From Fibrobacterota bacterium (GTDB taxonomy: Bacteria; Fibrobacterota; Chitinivibrionia; Chitinivibrionales; Chitinispirillaceae), in the NCBI GenBank assembly GCA_023459055.1, contig JAEWVR010000029.1, forward strand, positions 169,474 to 233,473: 64,000 nt of DNA, written 5' to 3'. Below, in pieces: positions 1 through 9,790 of this stretch. The translations under genes were made by a program, and so were the position numbers. Every line of letters starts with the position of its first letter. Position 1 is the stretch's first letter. Below the pieces are notes generated by a model, which was not told where the DNA came from, did no database searches, and worked only from the letters and a program-made list of their open reading frames with translations.

Positions 1-1983
1 TTCCACATCAATACAACCCCCATGTTTCCTGATAATTGAGTAACAGCTTGCCAGTCCCAGACCAAATCCGGTCGGTTTCGTTGTCACAAATGGTTCAAAT
101 ATTTTTGGTAGAATTTCAGGTGCTATCCCTGTACCGTTATCCTTGATTGCAATACATACATATTCGCCGGGCTGAAGCATCGGATGTCTGCCTTCACCAA
201 TAGTACAATTCTTCGCCCTTATCTCAATCTTTCCACCCTGCGGCATAGCCTGCTTTGCATTTATAACCAGATTATCAATTACCTGACCGATCTGATTTCT
301 GTCGAATTTACAAGGTTTCAACCCCGCTCCAATTATACACCGGCAGGTAATTGTTGATCCGCTTAATGCAAAAAGTGCAGTCTCCTCGACAAAAGGAAAA
401 AGATTATTGATTTTCATTATGGGAGCACCACCTTTTGCAAAGGTCAGCAACTGCAATGTAAGAGCTCGCGCGCGTTCAATAGTATTGACAGCTTTTCCAA
501 GCACAGTTGTGACATTCTCATTCTGACTGCTTTTTTCAATTGCAATTTCGATATATCCGTAAATGCCCCCCATGAGGTTATTAAAATCATGAGCAATACC
601 ACCTGCGAGTACCCCGAGAGACTCAATCTTTGAATTTTTCTGTATCTGGGCCTCATATTTCTGACGCTGTTCCATAGTCTCTTTCTGAGCCGTAATATCG
701 AAATTAACACCAAGCATACGTACTGCGTTACCACTGTCATCCCTTAGAATTACACCTTCACCTTTAATAAACCGGATACTCTTGTCAGGGTGAATAATGC
801 GAAATTCAACATTATAGTCAATTTCACCGCGAATCGCTGCCTGACAGGCATCCCAGACAAACGAGGCATCATCAGGATGCAGACAACTTTTCCAGAGTTC
901 AACACCAAATAATTGCGGCCAATCTTTGGCACCATAAATTGTAAACATCATATCATCCCATACCATTTGATCGGTGGCAATATTCCAGTCCCATATTCCG
1001 ATACGGGCTGCACCTGTTGCAAGTTGTAAACGTTCCTGACTCTCCTGAAGTGCCGCTGCAATTGCTTTACGGTCTGATATTTCCTGATTCAGATGTCGTG
1101 TTTTTATCGTAACAAGACGCTTTAGCATGATACTCCACAACGCAAAGAGTAACCCGGTTACAAACAGTCCACCACTCCCCCATACTACCCAACCTGGAAT
1201 ATTCCTTGTTGACTCTGAGCCCATCCAGTATTGAAACCGTTCGTTATAATAGGATGATGGATCCCTCTCTTCCCTGTCCTGAATTACATCAATCGCTGCA
1301 AGGAGATCTGTATTTTTACCTTTACTAACAGCATAGTGCAGTGCAATCGGTGAAAAGCTGACCGGTGTCACTTTAACAGGATATTTTTTTGCAAGTTCAT
1401 TCCCAAGCGAATAGATACAAACCCCTGCATCAACACTATCGTTGACAATGTACTCCATCACCTGTACATTATCGGCAACTTCGGTAATTTCGCAGCTAAT
1501 ACCAAAGGATTCAGTGTAGTTTTTAAAACCGGTAGTAAACACACTCTCCTTTAAACCAGCAATGCGCATATTGTTAAGATCGAAAATTGTATGTATCACA
1601 TATTTTTTTTTAGTAAACAATACACCATAATCGATGAACACTGCGTTTTTTGATAAATCATAGAGTGCCAAACGTTCTTTCGTGTTCCCCATAGATGGAA
1701 GCAGGTCAATCGTACCGTTTTTCAAATCTTCCTGAAGCGAACTCCAGGTACCACGCACATAGTGAATTTCCCAGTTATTTTCTTTGGCTATATGTTCAAG
1801 CAGATCAATAAAGAGGCCATCCGCTTTGCCGTCCTTCTCAAAAACCAGCGGTGATGCAGGAAATAAGCCAACACGGACCTTTCGTGCATGCGAATCTGCA
1901 TTGGTTTGGGCAATAAGCATCATCAGCACTATGTAGCAAATATATCGGAAAAATGTACTGTTATAGTGCAAAAGCATAACCAT
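1..1983 (-). CDS. Sensor histidine kinase with periplasmic solute-binding domain (partial, 3' end outside window)
   Basis: Reverse-strand frame open from ATG at 1983 (in-frame stop at 1993-1995) to the window edge, 661 codons. A signal sequence (MLLHYNS onward, ending near QTNA) precedes an SBP_bac_3-type domain (VRVGLFPASPLVFEKDGKADG), so the sensor is likely periplasmic. Next come a membrane segment (WVVWGSGGLFVTGLLFALWS), a PAS_3-like domain (IGIWDWN ... GVNFDITAQK), an H-box AGGIAHDFNNL, an N-box INAKQAMPQGG, and the DNGTGI and GFGLGLASCYSI ATP-binding boxes. The frame ends at HGGCIDVE, just past the G2 box, so a C-terminal receiver outside the window is possible. Probably a small-solute-sensing hybrid or simple kinase; the ligand is unknown. 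It is divergent from the receptor/kinase operon that starts at 2578. Confidence 0.9.
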   Translation of the reverse strand, partial: MVMLLHYNSTFFRYICYIVLMMLIAQTNADSHARKVRVGLFPASPLVFEKDGKADGLFIDLLEHIAKENNWEIHYVRGTWSSLQEDLKNGTIDLLPSMGNTKERLALYDLSKNAVFIDYGVLFTKKKYVIHTIFDLNNMRIAGLKESVFTTGFKNYTESFGISCEITEVADNVQVMEYIVNDSVDAGVCIYSLGNELAKKYPVKVTPVSFSPIALHYAVSKGKNTDLLAAIDVIQDREERDPSSYYNERFQYWMGSESTRNIPGWVVWGSGGLFVTGLLFALWSIMLKRLVTIKTRHLNQEISDRKAIAAALQESQERLQLATGAARIGIWDWNIATDQMVWDDMMFTIYGAKDWPQLFGVELWKSCLHPDDASFVWDACQAAIRGEIDYNVEFRIIHPDKSIRFIKGEGVILRDDSGNAVRMLGVNFDITAQKETMEQRQKYEAQIQKNSKIESLGVLAGGIAHDFNNLMGGIYGYIEIAIEKSSQNENVTTVLGKAVNTIERARALTLQLLTFAKGGAPIMKINNLFPFVEETALFALSGSTITCRCIIGAGLKPCKFDRNQIGQVIDNLVINAKQAMPQGGKIEIRAKNCTIGEGRHPMLQPGEYVCIAIKDNGTGIAPEILPKIFEPFVTTKPTGFGLGLASCYSIIRKHGGCIDVE

Positions 1984-2577
1984 AAGTACCCATTATTCTA
2001 AAGGGTTATCAATTCTTTTCTATAGATAACAGTAAATCATGTATACAGCTGCGGAAAGCACTCGTAGATCAGATTCGACCTTGCAACAGCATAACACACC
2101 GTCAGCAAGAGCTGTGTACAAAAGATTCGCCTTGTATTGTACAGTAACGGGATGTGGATGTGTAGTAAAAAAAGTAAAGGATTGGGAGCACAAAATTGTA
2201 TATATTATCAGTAACTTGAATTTTGTTTTATTTTCAACAAAGCAGCATTCAGCTCCTCACTATCTGATATAAAATGTGCATGCAAACAGGTTTCCCGCAG
2301 AATCATTACAGCATATCACCCTGGTAACCGGAACTATACCGTTACATTTTTGTATTTATTTGATTTTTAACTCAATCCGGCAGGTTTATTATTTAGAAAG
2401 GTATTGTATTATCAACACCAACTATTTATAATACTGTAATTGAGTTATCACTGAAGTAACTGTAACTTTATTGTGAATATTCAGAAACTTCCATCGCACA
2501 CATGACTACCTGCTCGCTTTGATTTGGCGGTTTTCAGGAATATTCATATCATACCTTTGATAATACAGGTGTGTGAT
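1984..2577. other. Divergent intergenic region
   Basis: About 590 bp between the divergent sensor kinase and the TonB receptor. An open frame at 2039-2272 has no Shine-Dalgarno sequence and no recognisable protein features, and I do not call it a gene. The region must hold the promoters of both flanking units. I could not identify a specific operator. Confidence 0.4.
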
Positions 2578-4713
2578 ATGACTGAAACGTTTCCATCTAT
2601 GATACATACATCATGCTGCCCACATGCTAAAAAACAGATAGCTGTAGAGTATACCCTTACCCATTCACCAATCAGGATCGTTTCCGGGTGGATAATCACG
2701 ATAACACTGTTAGTTGTTTTATCAGTTCAATCAAAAGAAGCTGATGTATTCGAATTAAGCCTTGAAGACCTCGGTAATATCGTTGTTACGCCAGCAAAAG
2801 CACCTCAGCAAACCGGAATGATTACTCAGAAAATCGATGTTATCAGCCGGGACGCATTGACAGAAACGATATCAGGAAACAGAAATATTTGTGAAGTGAT
2901 CGCACCATTACCGGGTGTATCTGTATGTGCACTCTCTCGCAATGATGTCAATTGGGGAACCTATGGCGGAATCGGCCCTAAGTATAGTACGTACATGTTA
3001 CAGGGTCTGCCTGTTGATGCATTTATTGATCCAATGTCGCTTGACCTGAATGCGATTGATCACATTGAAGTCCTGCGCGGACCGGCATCCGTTTTTTATC
3101 CCAATTATTTGTCGCAGGATTTCGCGGGATGTCAGAATCCACTTGCCGGAACTGTCAACCTGATTTTAAAACAGAAAATTGACACTGATCAAACATTCTT
3201 TCGCACCTCATACGGTACCTATAATACACTAAATGGTCAGTTTTTCCAACAGAAAAGAATCGGATTGTTAAACTACTTCTGCGGCACATCATTTGAAATG
3301 TCCGACTATGTAAAGTATGATACCGACGATTCATGGCTCGCAATGAGTAAAGATCCAGACTACAGAAAAACAAAAGTCTATGGCGGATTGACATTGATCA
3401 TGGATCCTGAAGAGCGTCACAAATTGACAGTATACGCACACAGAACCTGGCATGATGGTGATGCAGGAAGAATCTACCGTGGTTATTCTAACAGATATGG
3501 TACTATCAATGCCGGGTATGAGATCGCTATCAATAAAGCCATTGGACTTCAGTCACATATCGGATTACGAACCTATGACCGTAACTGGCAGGAAAGCAGG
3601 GTTTCACAGACAGATATCGATACATTGTCAAGAATAGAGAAGGTCGATCAATCGGTTATCCCGGCAGATATAGCTCTCTCATTTCGTCATGGTGATACAG
3701 GTCTCCTGAGTATCGGATGTGATTATCAGCAGGTCATGTACTTAACAAGTTCAGATACACTATCCGGTCGCATGTATTACAACAGCAAATGTGCTACATT
3801 GCAGGGTGGAGTTTATGCACAGGAGGAGTATCGTTTTTTTGACCGTTTGATGCTCCGGGGTGGCATACGGTATGGATATATACGAAATGATATTGAACTT
3901 GGAGATGCAAAACGGCCATCAGACAATGTTGTCAAATGGGAAAATGTGTTATGGAGTGCCGGTGTACGCTATAGTATCACCAATGATGTTTCTGTATACA
4001 CAAATTGCGGCAGCAGCTTTCTTACCCCCGGTCTTAAATCCAGCAGTGGCACGCTACGCGCAGGTGATCGGGGTGTCGCTGGTCGAAATGGTCAGTTACC
4101 CAATCCCGGACTGAAACCGGAAAACGGTATCGGTACTGATGCCGGTATTGATATTCAGCTTCCCGCACAATGTAAAATAGCACTCCGCGGGTTCTATATT
4201 ACTATCGAAGATGCAATCGTCGATATTGTTGTCAGTCCGAACCCGTCACAGACACAGTCAGTAAATGCCGGTGCATCAAGATCTGCGGGTGGTGAAATTG
4301 AATTAAAGCAGAGGATCAACGCAACATTATCATGGTTTATAAATGCAACCGGAATATCGACACGAATCACCAATGATTACGATCCCGATGCAAATAATGT
4401 GGAAATTCCGTTCTCCCCTGCTGTTGTTGCAAATTTTGGTGTCAATTACCATGCCCCCTTCGGGCTCACCTTTTCACCATCACTGAATTACAATCACGGT
4501 TTCTATGATGGCACTTCGAAAGTATCCCGGCGTCTTTTCAAACCGGGAATAATAATTAATGCATACATGTCACAGATATTATCAAAAGGTAATTCCTATT
4601 CTATAGAGTGTTTTACGCAACTTTACAATATAACAGATAACAAATTCGATATGCCCTGGCAGTTTCGCAACACCGGTTTTTCAGCAATGGGTGGATTGAG
4701 AGTACTCTTTTGA
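2578..4713 (+). CDS. TonB-dependent outer-membrane receptor
   Basis: About 711 aa. I chose ATG 2578 (MTETFPSM), which has AGGTG about 7 nt upstream; a TTG at 2524 in the same frame would give 729 aa. A hydrophobic signal segment (GWIITITLLVVLSVQS) is followed by the ELSLEDLGNIVVTPAKAPQ stretch typical of the start of plug domains in these receptors. The plug shows DVISRDAL, LPGVSV, YMLQGLPVDAF and IEVLRGPASVFYP. The rest is an aromatic-rich beta-barrel ending in GGLRVLF with the terminal Phe expected for BAM insertion. Such proteins take up ligands (siderophores, cobalamin, glycans) across the outer membrane using TonB. The ligand cannot be read here. The gene overlaps the YfiR-like gene by TTGA, implying co-translation and a sensory link to the downstream kinases. 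Confidence 0.9.
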   Translation: MTETFPSMIHTSCCPHAKKQIAVEYTLTHSPIRIVSGWIITITLLVVLSVQSKEADVFELSLEDLGNIVVTPAKAPQQTGMITQKIDVISRDALTETISGNRNICEVIAPLPGVSVCALSRNDVNWGTYGGIGPKYSTYMLQGLPVDAFIDPMSLDLNAIDHIEVLRGPASVFYPNYLSQDFAGCQNPLAGTVNLILKQKIDTDQTFFRTSYGTYNTLNGQFFQQKRIGLLNYFCGTSFEMSDYVKYDTDDSWLAMSKDPDYRKTKVYGGLTLIMDPEERHKLTVYAHRTWHDGDAGRIYRGYSNRYGTINAGYEIAINKAIGLQSHIGLRTYDRNWQESRVSQTDIDTLSRIEKVDQSVIPADIALSFRHGDTGLLSIGCDYQQVMYLTSSDTLSGRMYYNSKCATLQGGVYAQEEYRFFDRLMLRGGIRYGYIRNDIELGDAKRPSDNVVKWENVLWSAGVRYSITNDVSVYTNCGSSFLTPGLKSSSGTLRAGDRGVAGRNGQLPNPGLKPENGIGTDAGIDIQLPAQCKIALRGFYITIEDAIVDIVVSPNPSQTQSVNAGASRSAGGEIELKQRINATLSWFINATGISTRITNDYDPDANNVEIPFSPAVVANFGVNYHAPFGLTFSPSLNYNHGFYDGTSKVSRRLFKPGIIINAYMSQILSKGNSYSIECFTQLYNITDNKFDMPWQFRNTGFSAMGGLRVLF

Positions 4714-5288
4714 AAACAGCGTTACCAATAATCGCCTGTACGACAGTACTCAAACATGTACTCATACTTCTTCTATTGTTGCATGGCATCTGTTACTGTC
4801 AGGATACTGCCAGTACGCTGGAAAATCAGGTAAAAGCTGCATATATCTATAACTTTACAAAATTTGTCTACTGGAATACGCTGCCACAGATTAGTGTTTC
4901 CACACCGGTTACCATCGCAATAATAGGAGATGAATCAATAGGCCCCATTCTGGAGAGATTTTTAAAAGCACGGGGAAAAGTACCGCCGTTACTTGTAAAA
5001 ATAATAACCACTAACGACACTAATCTTACCGATTGCCACATTGTCTATATCAGCAAATTTGCAACAACGAAGCTCCCGGTACTATTAAAACGTATTGACA
5101 ACAACAGCATCTTAACAGTAAGTGATATTTCCGGATTCACTGCTAAAGGTGGTATGATCGGATTTTATCAGGATAAAGGGAAGATTAAAATAGAAATTAA
5201 CATGACGGCTGTTACAAACGCAAAACTTCAGATCAATGCAAAACTGCTGGAAGTAGCTCGCATAACATGGAGTGGAAAAATAGAATGA
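4710..5288 (+). CDS. YfiR-family (DUF4154) periplasmic protein
   Basis: 192 aa, TTG start overlapping the receptor stop. A signal peptide (VLKHVLILLLLLHGICYC) precedes the DUF4154 signature ENQVKAAYIYNFTKFVYW. Later family features are IAIIGDESIGPILERFL, CHIVYISKF, ILTVSDISGFTAKGGMIGF and a C-terminal KLLEVARI. In Pseudomonas, YfiR is a periplasmic repressor of the CHASE8-containing cyclase YfiN. Here the next gene carries a CHASE8-like sensor on a histidine kinase instead, so by inference this protein gates that kinase. Its position between an outer-membrane receptor and an inner-membrane kinase suggests it relays receptor state through the periplasm. Confidence 0.88.
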   Translation: MKTALPIIACTTVLKHVLILLLLLHGICYCQDTASTLENQVKAAYIYNFTKFVYWNTLPQISVSTPVTIAIIGDESIGPILERFLKARGKVPPLLVKIITTNDTNLTDCHIVYISKFATTKLPVLLKRIDNNSILTVSDISGFTAKGGMIGFYQDKGKIKIEINMTAVTNAKLQINAKLLEVARITWSGKIE

Positions 5289-6766
5289 TTGCATTTATCA
5301 AGAAACTCCCGATAAAAACTAAAATAATACTGTTCATTATGATTATCAGTATTATCAGCATTTTGCTTGTTGGTTTGGTGGTAGTTATTTATGATAATTA
5401 CCGCGCCCGAAAAGATCTGGTTAATGATACAACCCTTTTGGCTCAGATTATTGCAAACAGAAGTACTGCAGCATTGACATTTAACGAATCCCGTCTGGCG
5501 CGGGAAAATCTTGAAGCCCTTCAGGTTAAAGGCTCAATCATCGCAGGATGGATTCTTGATGAAGCAGGAAATGTCTTTGCAACATATGGCAGGTATCATT
5601 CTTACACTGTAAAACATCTGTTTAAAAATGACAATGCAGGAAACAATTATCTGTTTGTTGAAAACATGTTCTATCTCAGGGAACCTGTCAAACTTGATGG
5701 TAAAGTAATTGGTACAGTTATACTGCTTAGGCACCTTCGTGAATTTCAGTTACAACAATTGATCTTTTCCCTTATTGTCGTTTTGGTTATCATCATTGCT
5801 GTGCTTGTTGCTCTGCTGACATCATCATATCTTCAATCAATCATTTCAGGTCCCCTTTTGCACCTCACAGAAATTGCACAGAATATTGTTCGTCAGAAAA
5901 AATACTCATTACGTGCAAATATACATAGCGATGATGAAATCGGGATACTTGTTACGGCATTTAATAATATGCTTGACATGATTGAAACTCAAAATCGCAA
6001 TCTTGAACAACGGGTCGCGGAGCGAACCGCTGAGCTTGTCATAGCAAGAGACCGTGCAGAATCTGCTGACCATGTAAAATCAGCATTTTTAGCAACAATG
6101 TCTCATGAATTACGCACTCCGCTTAATTCAATAATCGGTTTTACCGGTCTTGTTTTACAGGGTCTTGCAGGCCCGCTTAACAAAGAGCAGCAAAAACAGC
6201 TTGGTATGGTGCAAAGCAGCGGGCAGCATCTGCTCACTCTCATTAATGATGTTCTGGATATTTCGAAAATCGAGGCAAACCAGGTTGAGATTGCCATCGA
6301 ACCATTTGACTTCAGAGAATCGGTAAAAAAGATAGTACATATTGTTCAGCCTCTGGCTGACACAAAAAAACTGCAGTTAAACATAGATATACGCGATGGT
6401 GTTGACATGGTAAATGGTGATAGCCGGAGAGTAGAACAGATACTGCTTAATCTATTGAGCAATGCCATTAAATTCACTGAAAAGGGTGAGGTTCGCATAG
6501 AATCAGAACGTAACAATGCCCACATTGTTACCCGTGTAATTGATACCGGTACCGGTATCAAAGCAGAAGATATCAATACACTCTTTCAACCATTTCATCA
6601 ACTTGATACCGGACTTACACGTCAATATGAAGGTACCGGGCTGGGATTGGCAATCTGCAAAAAACTCGTCGAACTTATGGGTGGAACGATCACGGTACAA
6701 AGTGAAATAGGCAAAGGAAGTATGTTTGAATTCATAATCCTTGCAACACTGGAGAAAAAAACATGA
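5285..6766 (+). CDS. CHASE8/HAMP membrane sensor histidine kinase
   Basis: 493 aa from ATG 5285, whose ATGA overlaps the yfiR-like stop like the other junctions of this operon; ATG 5267 is an alternative. Two membrane helices (KIILFIMIISIISILLVGLV, and FSLIVVLVIIIAVLVALLTS near residue 170) bracket a periplasmic CHASE8-like domain (DTTLLAQIIANRSTAALTFN ... IIAGWILDEAGNVFATY). HAMP, a coiled coil (QNRNLEQRVAERTAELVIAR), HisKA (FLATMSHELRTPLNSIIGF) and HATPase_c (N-box LLNLLSNAIKF, DTGTGI, GTGLGLAICKKLVELMGG) follow. It has no receiver of its own. The single-domain regulator begins at its stop codon, so that is the obvious phosphoacceptor. Confidence 0.92.
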   Translation: MIAFIKKLPIKTKIILFIMIISIISILLVGLVVVIYDNYRARKDLVNDTTLLAQIIANRSTAALTFNESRLARENLEALQVKGSIIAGWILDEAGNVFATYGRYHSYTVKHLFKNDNAGNNYLFVENMFYLREPVKLDGKVIGTVILLRHLREFQLQQLIFSLIVVLVIIIAVLVALLTSSYLQSIISGPLLHLTEIAQNIVRQKKYSLRANIHSDDEIGILVTAFNNMLDMIETQNRNLEQRVAERTAELVIARDRAESADHVKSAFLATMSHELRTPLNSIIGFTGLVLQGLAGPLNKEQQKQLGMVQSSGQHLLTLINDVLDISKIEANQVEIAIEPFDFRESVKKIVHIVQPLADTKKLQLNIDIRDGVDMVNGDSRRVEQILLNLLSNAIKFTEKGEVRIESERNNAHIVTRVIDTGTGIKAEDINTLFQPFHQLDTGLTRQYEGTGLGLAICKKLVELMGGTITVQSEIGKGSMFEFIILATLEKKT

Positions 6767-7155
6767 AAAATATTCTTATCATTGAGGACAACGAACAGAA
6801 TCTTTACCTTGTAACATTCCTCCTGGAACAAAACGGTTTTACAGTTGTTCAGGAACGAAATGGTCCTGATGGTATTTCGTGTGCTGATAAAATGCAACCG
6901 GATCTGATTCTCCTTGATATTCAACTACCGCTTATGGATGGCTATGCGGTTGCCAGAGCTCTGCGTAAAATTCACAAGCTTGACAACGTGCCCATAATAG
7001 CAGTTACATCATATGCAATGGTCGGTGATAAAGAACAGGCTCTTGAAGCGGGGTGTAACGGATACATTGAAAAGCCCATTAATCCATCAACGTTTGTCAC
7101 AGAAATATCACGATACCTAAAAAACAATAGTAATCCTGACGAGGTACGAATATGA
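6763..7155 (+). CDS. Single-domain response regulator (CheY/DivK-like)
   Basis: 130 aa receiver with no output domain. It has acidic residues IIEDNEQN, phosphoacceptor Asp in DLILLDIQLPLMDGY, switch Thr in IIAVTSYAM and Lys in YIEKPINP. ATGA overlaps exist at both ends (6763 with the kinase, 7152 with the hybrid kinase), so it is translated with both. It is a probable phosphate shuttle between the CHASE8 kinase and the next hybrid protein, or a protein-protein regulator as DivK is in Caulobacter. The direction of transfer is inference. Confidence 0.92.
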   Translation: MKNILIIEDNEQNLYLVTFLLEQNGFTVVQERNGPDGISCADKMQPDLILLDIQLPLMDGYAVARALRKIHKLDNVPIIAVTSYAMVGDKEQALEAGCNGYIEKPINPSTFVTEISRYLKNNSNPDEVRI

Positions 7156-9236
7156 AAAAAATACTTGTGGTGGATGATAATCAGCAAAACCTCTATTTTC
7201 TCAAAGTACTACTCTCGGCAAACGGATTTGAAGTTGAAATGGCATCAAATGGTGAAGAGGCTCTTTCGCTTGCGCGTAAGTCACCACCCTATATGATTGT
7301 CAGCGATATTCTGATGCCGCTTATGGATGGCTATGCATTATGCAAGGTATGGCGTGAAGATGTGACGTTAAAGAATATACCATTTATCTTTTATTCTGCA
7401 ACATACACAGGACAGAAGGATCAGGAATTTGCATTAAAACTGGGTGCAGATCGTTTCATTGTCAAACCGGTTGAACCTGATACTTTTATGTCAATAATTA
7501 TTGCAACAGAGAAAGAATTTGAGGCAGGAACACTAGTAAATGCAAAACCGCCAATCGAAACGGAAACGTATTACAAAGAATACAATGAAGTCCTGATTCA
7601 CAAACTTGAAGATAAGATGTATCAGCTTGAGGAAACAAACCGGGCACTTGAAATAGATATTGCAGCACGGAAAAAAACAGAAGAGGATCTCCGTATTGCG
7701 CTCATTAAATATCAAACGCTCTTTGACACAATGCCACTTGGAATTTCGGTCCTGAATAAAGAGGGCCAGTTAATTGAAACAAATAGTTCATCAGAAATTC
7801 TGCTAAAAATGTCCAGGGTACAACTATTACAGCAATCCGTCAACAGTAAGGCATGGAATATTATCCGGTCGGATGGTTCTACTATGCCCAATGATGAATT
7901 CCCATGTGTGCGAGCGCTTAATGAATTACAAATAGTCAGAAATGTGGAGTTGGGGATTCTAAAAGAAGATAGTTCCATTATATGGCTAAATGTAACAGCT
8001 GCCCCCCTGACACTCGAAGGGTATGGTGTTGTAATAACCTATAGTGATATTACCGAACGTAAACAGGCAGAAGAACAACAGAAAAAACTTGAAGCACAGC
8101 TTCATCAGGCACAAAAGATGGAAGCTATCGGTCAGTTGTCAAGCGGTGTGGCACATGATTTCAACAATCTGCTTGGCGGGATAATGGGACATGCGGAACT
8201 ACTCAAATTTGATCTGAATCCCGTCTCACCAATGCATCGCCATGCGGATGAAATTGTATCCATTTGTCAAAAAGCTGCTTCGTTGACAAAACAATTACTC
8301 TGTTTTGCCCGTAAATCACCATTTATACTCCAGAAAATTCAGCTTAATGATTTTATGAAGCAGTTTGAATCTCTTATCAACCGTACAATAAGCCGTTCCA
8401 TTGAAATTATACTGAAACTGCCGCAACAGGTGTTATATATCTCAGGTGACCTCAATCAGTTGGAAAATGCCTTGTTGAATATCACCATTAATGCCCGTGA
8501 TGCAATGCCTGATGGAGGCCGGTTCAGTATCGAACTGAAGCAGGCGCATCTCACCAGCGAGTGTTTTCAAAATGAGTATTTTAATGTCAAGGAGGGTGAT
8601 TATGCCAGAATTTCACTATGTGATACAGGAACCGGTATGACAGATGATGTAAAGGAACGGATTTTTGAACCATTCTTTACTACTAAAGAAGTAGGAAAAG
8701 GTACCGGTTTGGGATTGTCAAGTGTATTCGGCTATGTTAAACAGAATCACGGTTATATTACTGTAACAACGCAGATTGGTAAAGGGACACAGTTTGATTT
8801 ATACTTCCCCCTGATTTTGCCATCAGAGGAGATTTCCACTAAAAAAGAAAATGATTCGCCGGCATCCGGACAGGGTTCAATACTTTTTGTTGATGATGAA
8901 CTGAGTTATCATGAAATAATCACAAAATTACTAGGCAGACTCGGATATAAAGTATTCTCTTTTGCCAATGGTAATGATGCGGTTTCGTTTTATAAAGAAA
9001 ACTATGAAGCAATCACCCTTGCAGTTCTTGACATGTGCATGCCAGTAATGAGTGGTTTTGAATGTTTCAAGCAGTTAAAAAAAATCAACCCATCCCTCCT
9101 GGCAATAATTGCATCCGGTTATGGAGAAAACGAAGAACTAAAAACTTTACTGAAAGAAGGTGGATGTGTGTACTTGCAAAAACCATTCAGGGTTAAAGAG
9201 TTGCGTAGTAAAATTGCAGAACTTACAGGCTCATGA
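7152..9236 (+). CDS. Hybrid histidine kinase, receiver-PAS-HisKA-HATPase-receiver
   Basis: 694 aa, soluble, with no membrane segment. Domain order: N-terminal receiver (ILVVDDNQQN, Asp in MIVSDILMPLMDGY, Lys in IVKPVEP; about 1-120), coiled coil (KLEDKMYQLEETNRALEIDI), PAS (about 185-305, TLFDTMPLGISVL to ITYSDITERKQAEE), HisKA of the HDFNNL class (AIGQLSSGVAHDFNNLLGGI), HATPase_c (INARDAMPDGG, DTGTGM, GTGLGLSSVFGYVKQNHG) and a C-terminal receiver (ILFVDDE, Asp in LAVLDMCMPVMSGF, Lys in YLQKPF). The input receiver suggests that phosphorylation by an upstream kinase controls this kinase. It ends the five-gene operon. No DNA-binding or cyclase output is encoded here. Confidence 0.92.
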   Translation: MKKILVVDDNQQNLYFLKVLLSANGFEVEMASNGEEALSLARKSPPYMIVSDILMPLMDGYALCKVWREDVTLKNIPFIFYSATYTGQKDQEFALKLGADRFIVKPVEPDTFMSIIIATEKEFEAGTLVNAKPPIETETYYKEYNEVLIHKLEDKMYQLEETNRALEIDIAARKKTEEDLRIALIKYQTLFDTMPLGISVLNKEGQLIETNSSSEILLKMSRVQLLQQSVNSKAWNIIRSDGSTMPNDEFPCVRALNELQIVRNVELGILKEDSSIIWLNVTAAPLTLEGYGVVITYSDITERKQAEEQQKKLEAQLHQAQKMEAIGQLSSGVAHDFNNLLGGIMGHAELLKFDLNPVSPMHRHADEIVSICQKAASLTKQLLCFARKSPFILQKIQLNDFMKQFESLINRTISRSIEIILKLPQQVLYISGDLNQLENALLNITINARDAMPDGGRFSIELKQAHLTSECFQNEYFNVKEGDYARISLCDTGTGMTDDVKERIFEPFFTTKEVGKGTGLGLSSVFGYVKQNHGYITVTTQIGKGTQFDLYFPLILPSEEISTKKENDSPASGQGSILFVDDELSYHEIITKLLGRLGYKVFSFANGNDAVSFYKENYEAITLAVLDMCMPVMSGFECFKQLKKINPSLLAIIASGYGENEELKTLLKEGGCVYLQKPFRVKELRSKIAELTGS

Positions 9237-9408
9237 TATTTATGGCATTAAAAATATAACGATTCAGTTCAGGAACAGATATACAATGGGTCACATAGGT
9301 GGATATCACATACTTAATCCGAATCAATAGTTGATCTGATCATCATTCAAACAGTATATTATATTTATACAGAAACAATAAACAGGTAGAACGGACGAAA
9401 TCTAAATT

Positions 9409-9723
9409 ATGCGGACATATATCACAGTATTCTTAATTGCAATTATTTTCACAGTTCTGGTTTTCGAGGCGAACTATTCCTGCATCAGAAGCTCTGCACC
9501 TCAGGAATCGCCACTTGAAACATCTCAGGAGAGTCGGCAATTCAACCACGTTCACCGTTGCAGTATCAATGCTGCACTGGCGCAACTCAAACAGGGTGAT
9601 ACATATAAATTCAGGTTTTACGACTCTATGTATCGTGCATTTCTCAGGCTGCCATCAATCTGCATAATACATCTTCGTACAACACTCCCGGGGTTCCTGC
9701 AACCATCGGTACTTCGCATTTAG
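9409..9723 (+). CDS. Doubtful small protein with N-terminal hydrophobic segment
   Basis: 104 codons starting MRTYITVFLIAIIFTVLVFE, which would be a signal anchor, followed by a Cys and Ser/Gln-rich stretch. There is no clear Shine-Dalgarno sequence, no recognisable domain, and an overlapping open frame in another phase. It could be a real small membrane protein between the signalling operon and the P-ATPase, or chance. The rest of 9237-9790 holds nothing I recognise. Confidence 0.25.
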   Translation: MRTYITVFLIAIIFTVLVFEANYSCIRSSAPQESPLETSQESRQFNHVHRCSINAALAQLKQGDTYKFRFYDSMYRAFLRLPSICIIHLRTTLPGFLQPSVLRI

Positions 9724-9790
9724 TATCAGCCTGCTTATATCAATTCCGTAATTTAATTGCAAACATACAGACTTTTTCCAGAGGAGACTC

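Noticed and set aside
2039..2272. 77-codon open frame
   Set aside because: No ribosome-binding site, no recognisable sequence features, and it lies in a divergent promoter region.
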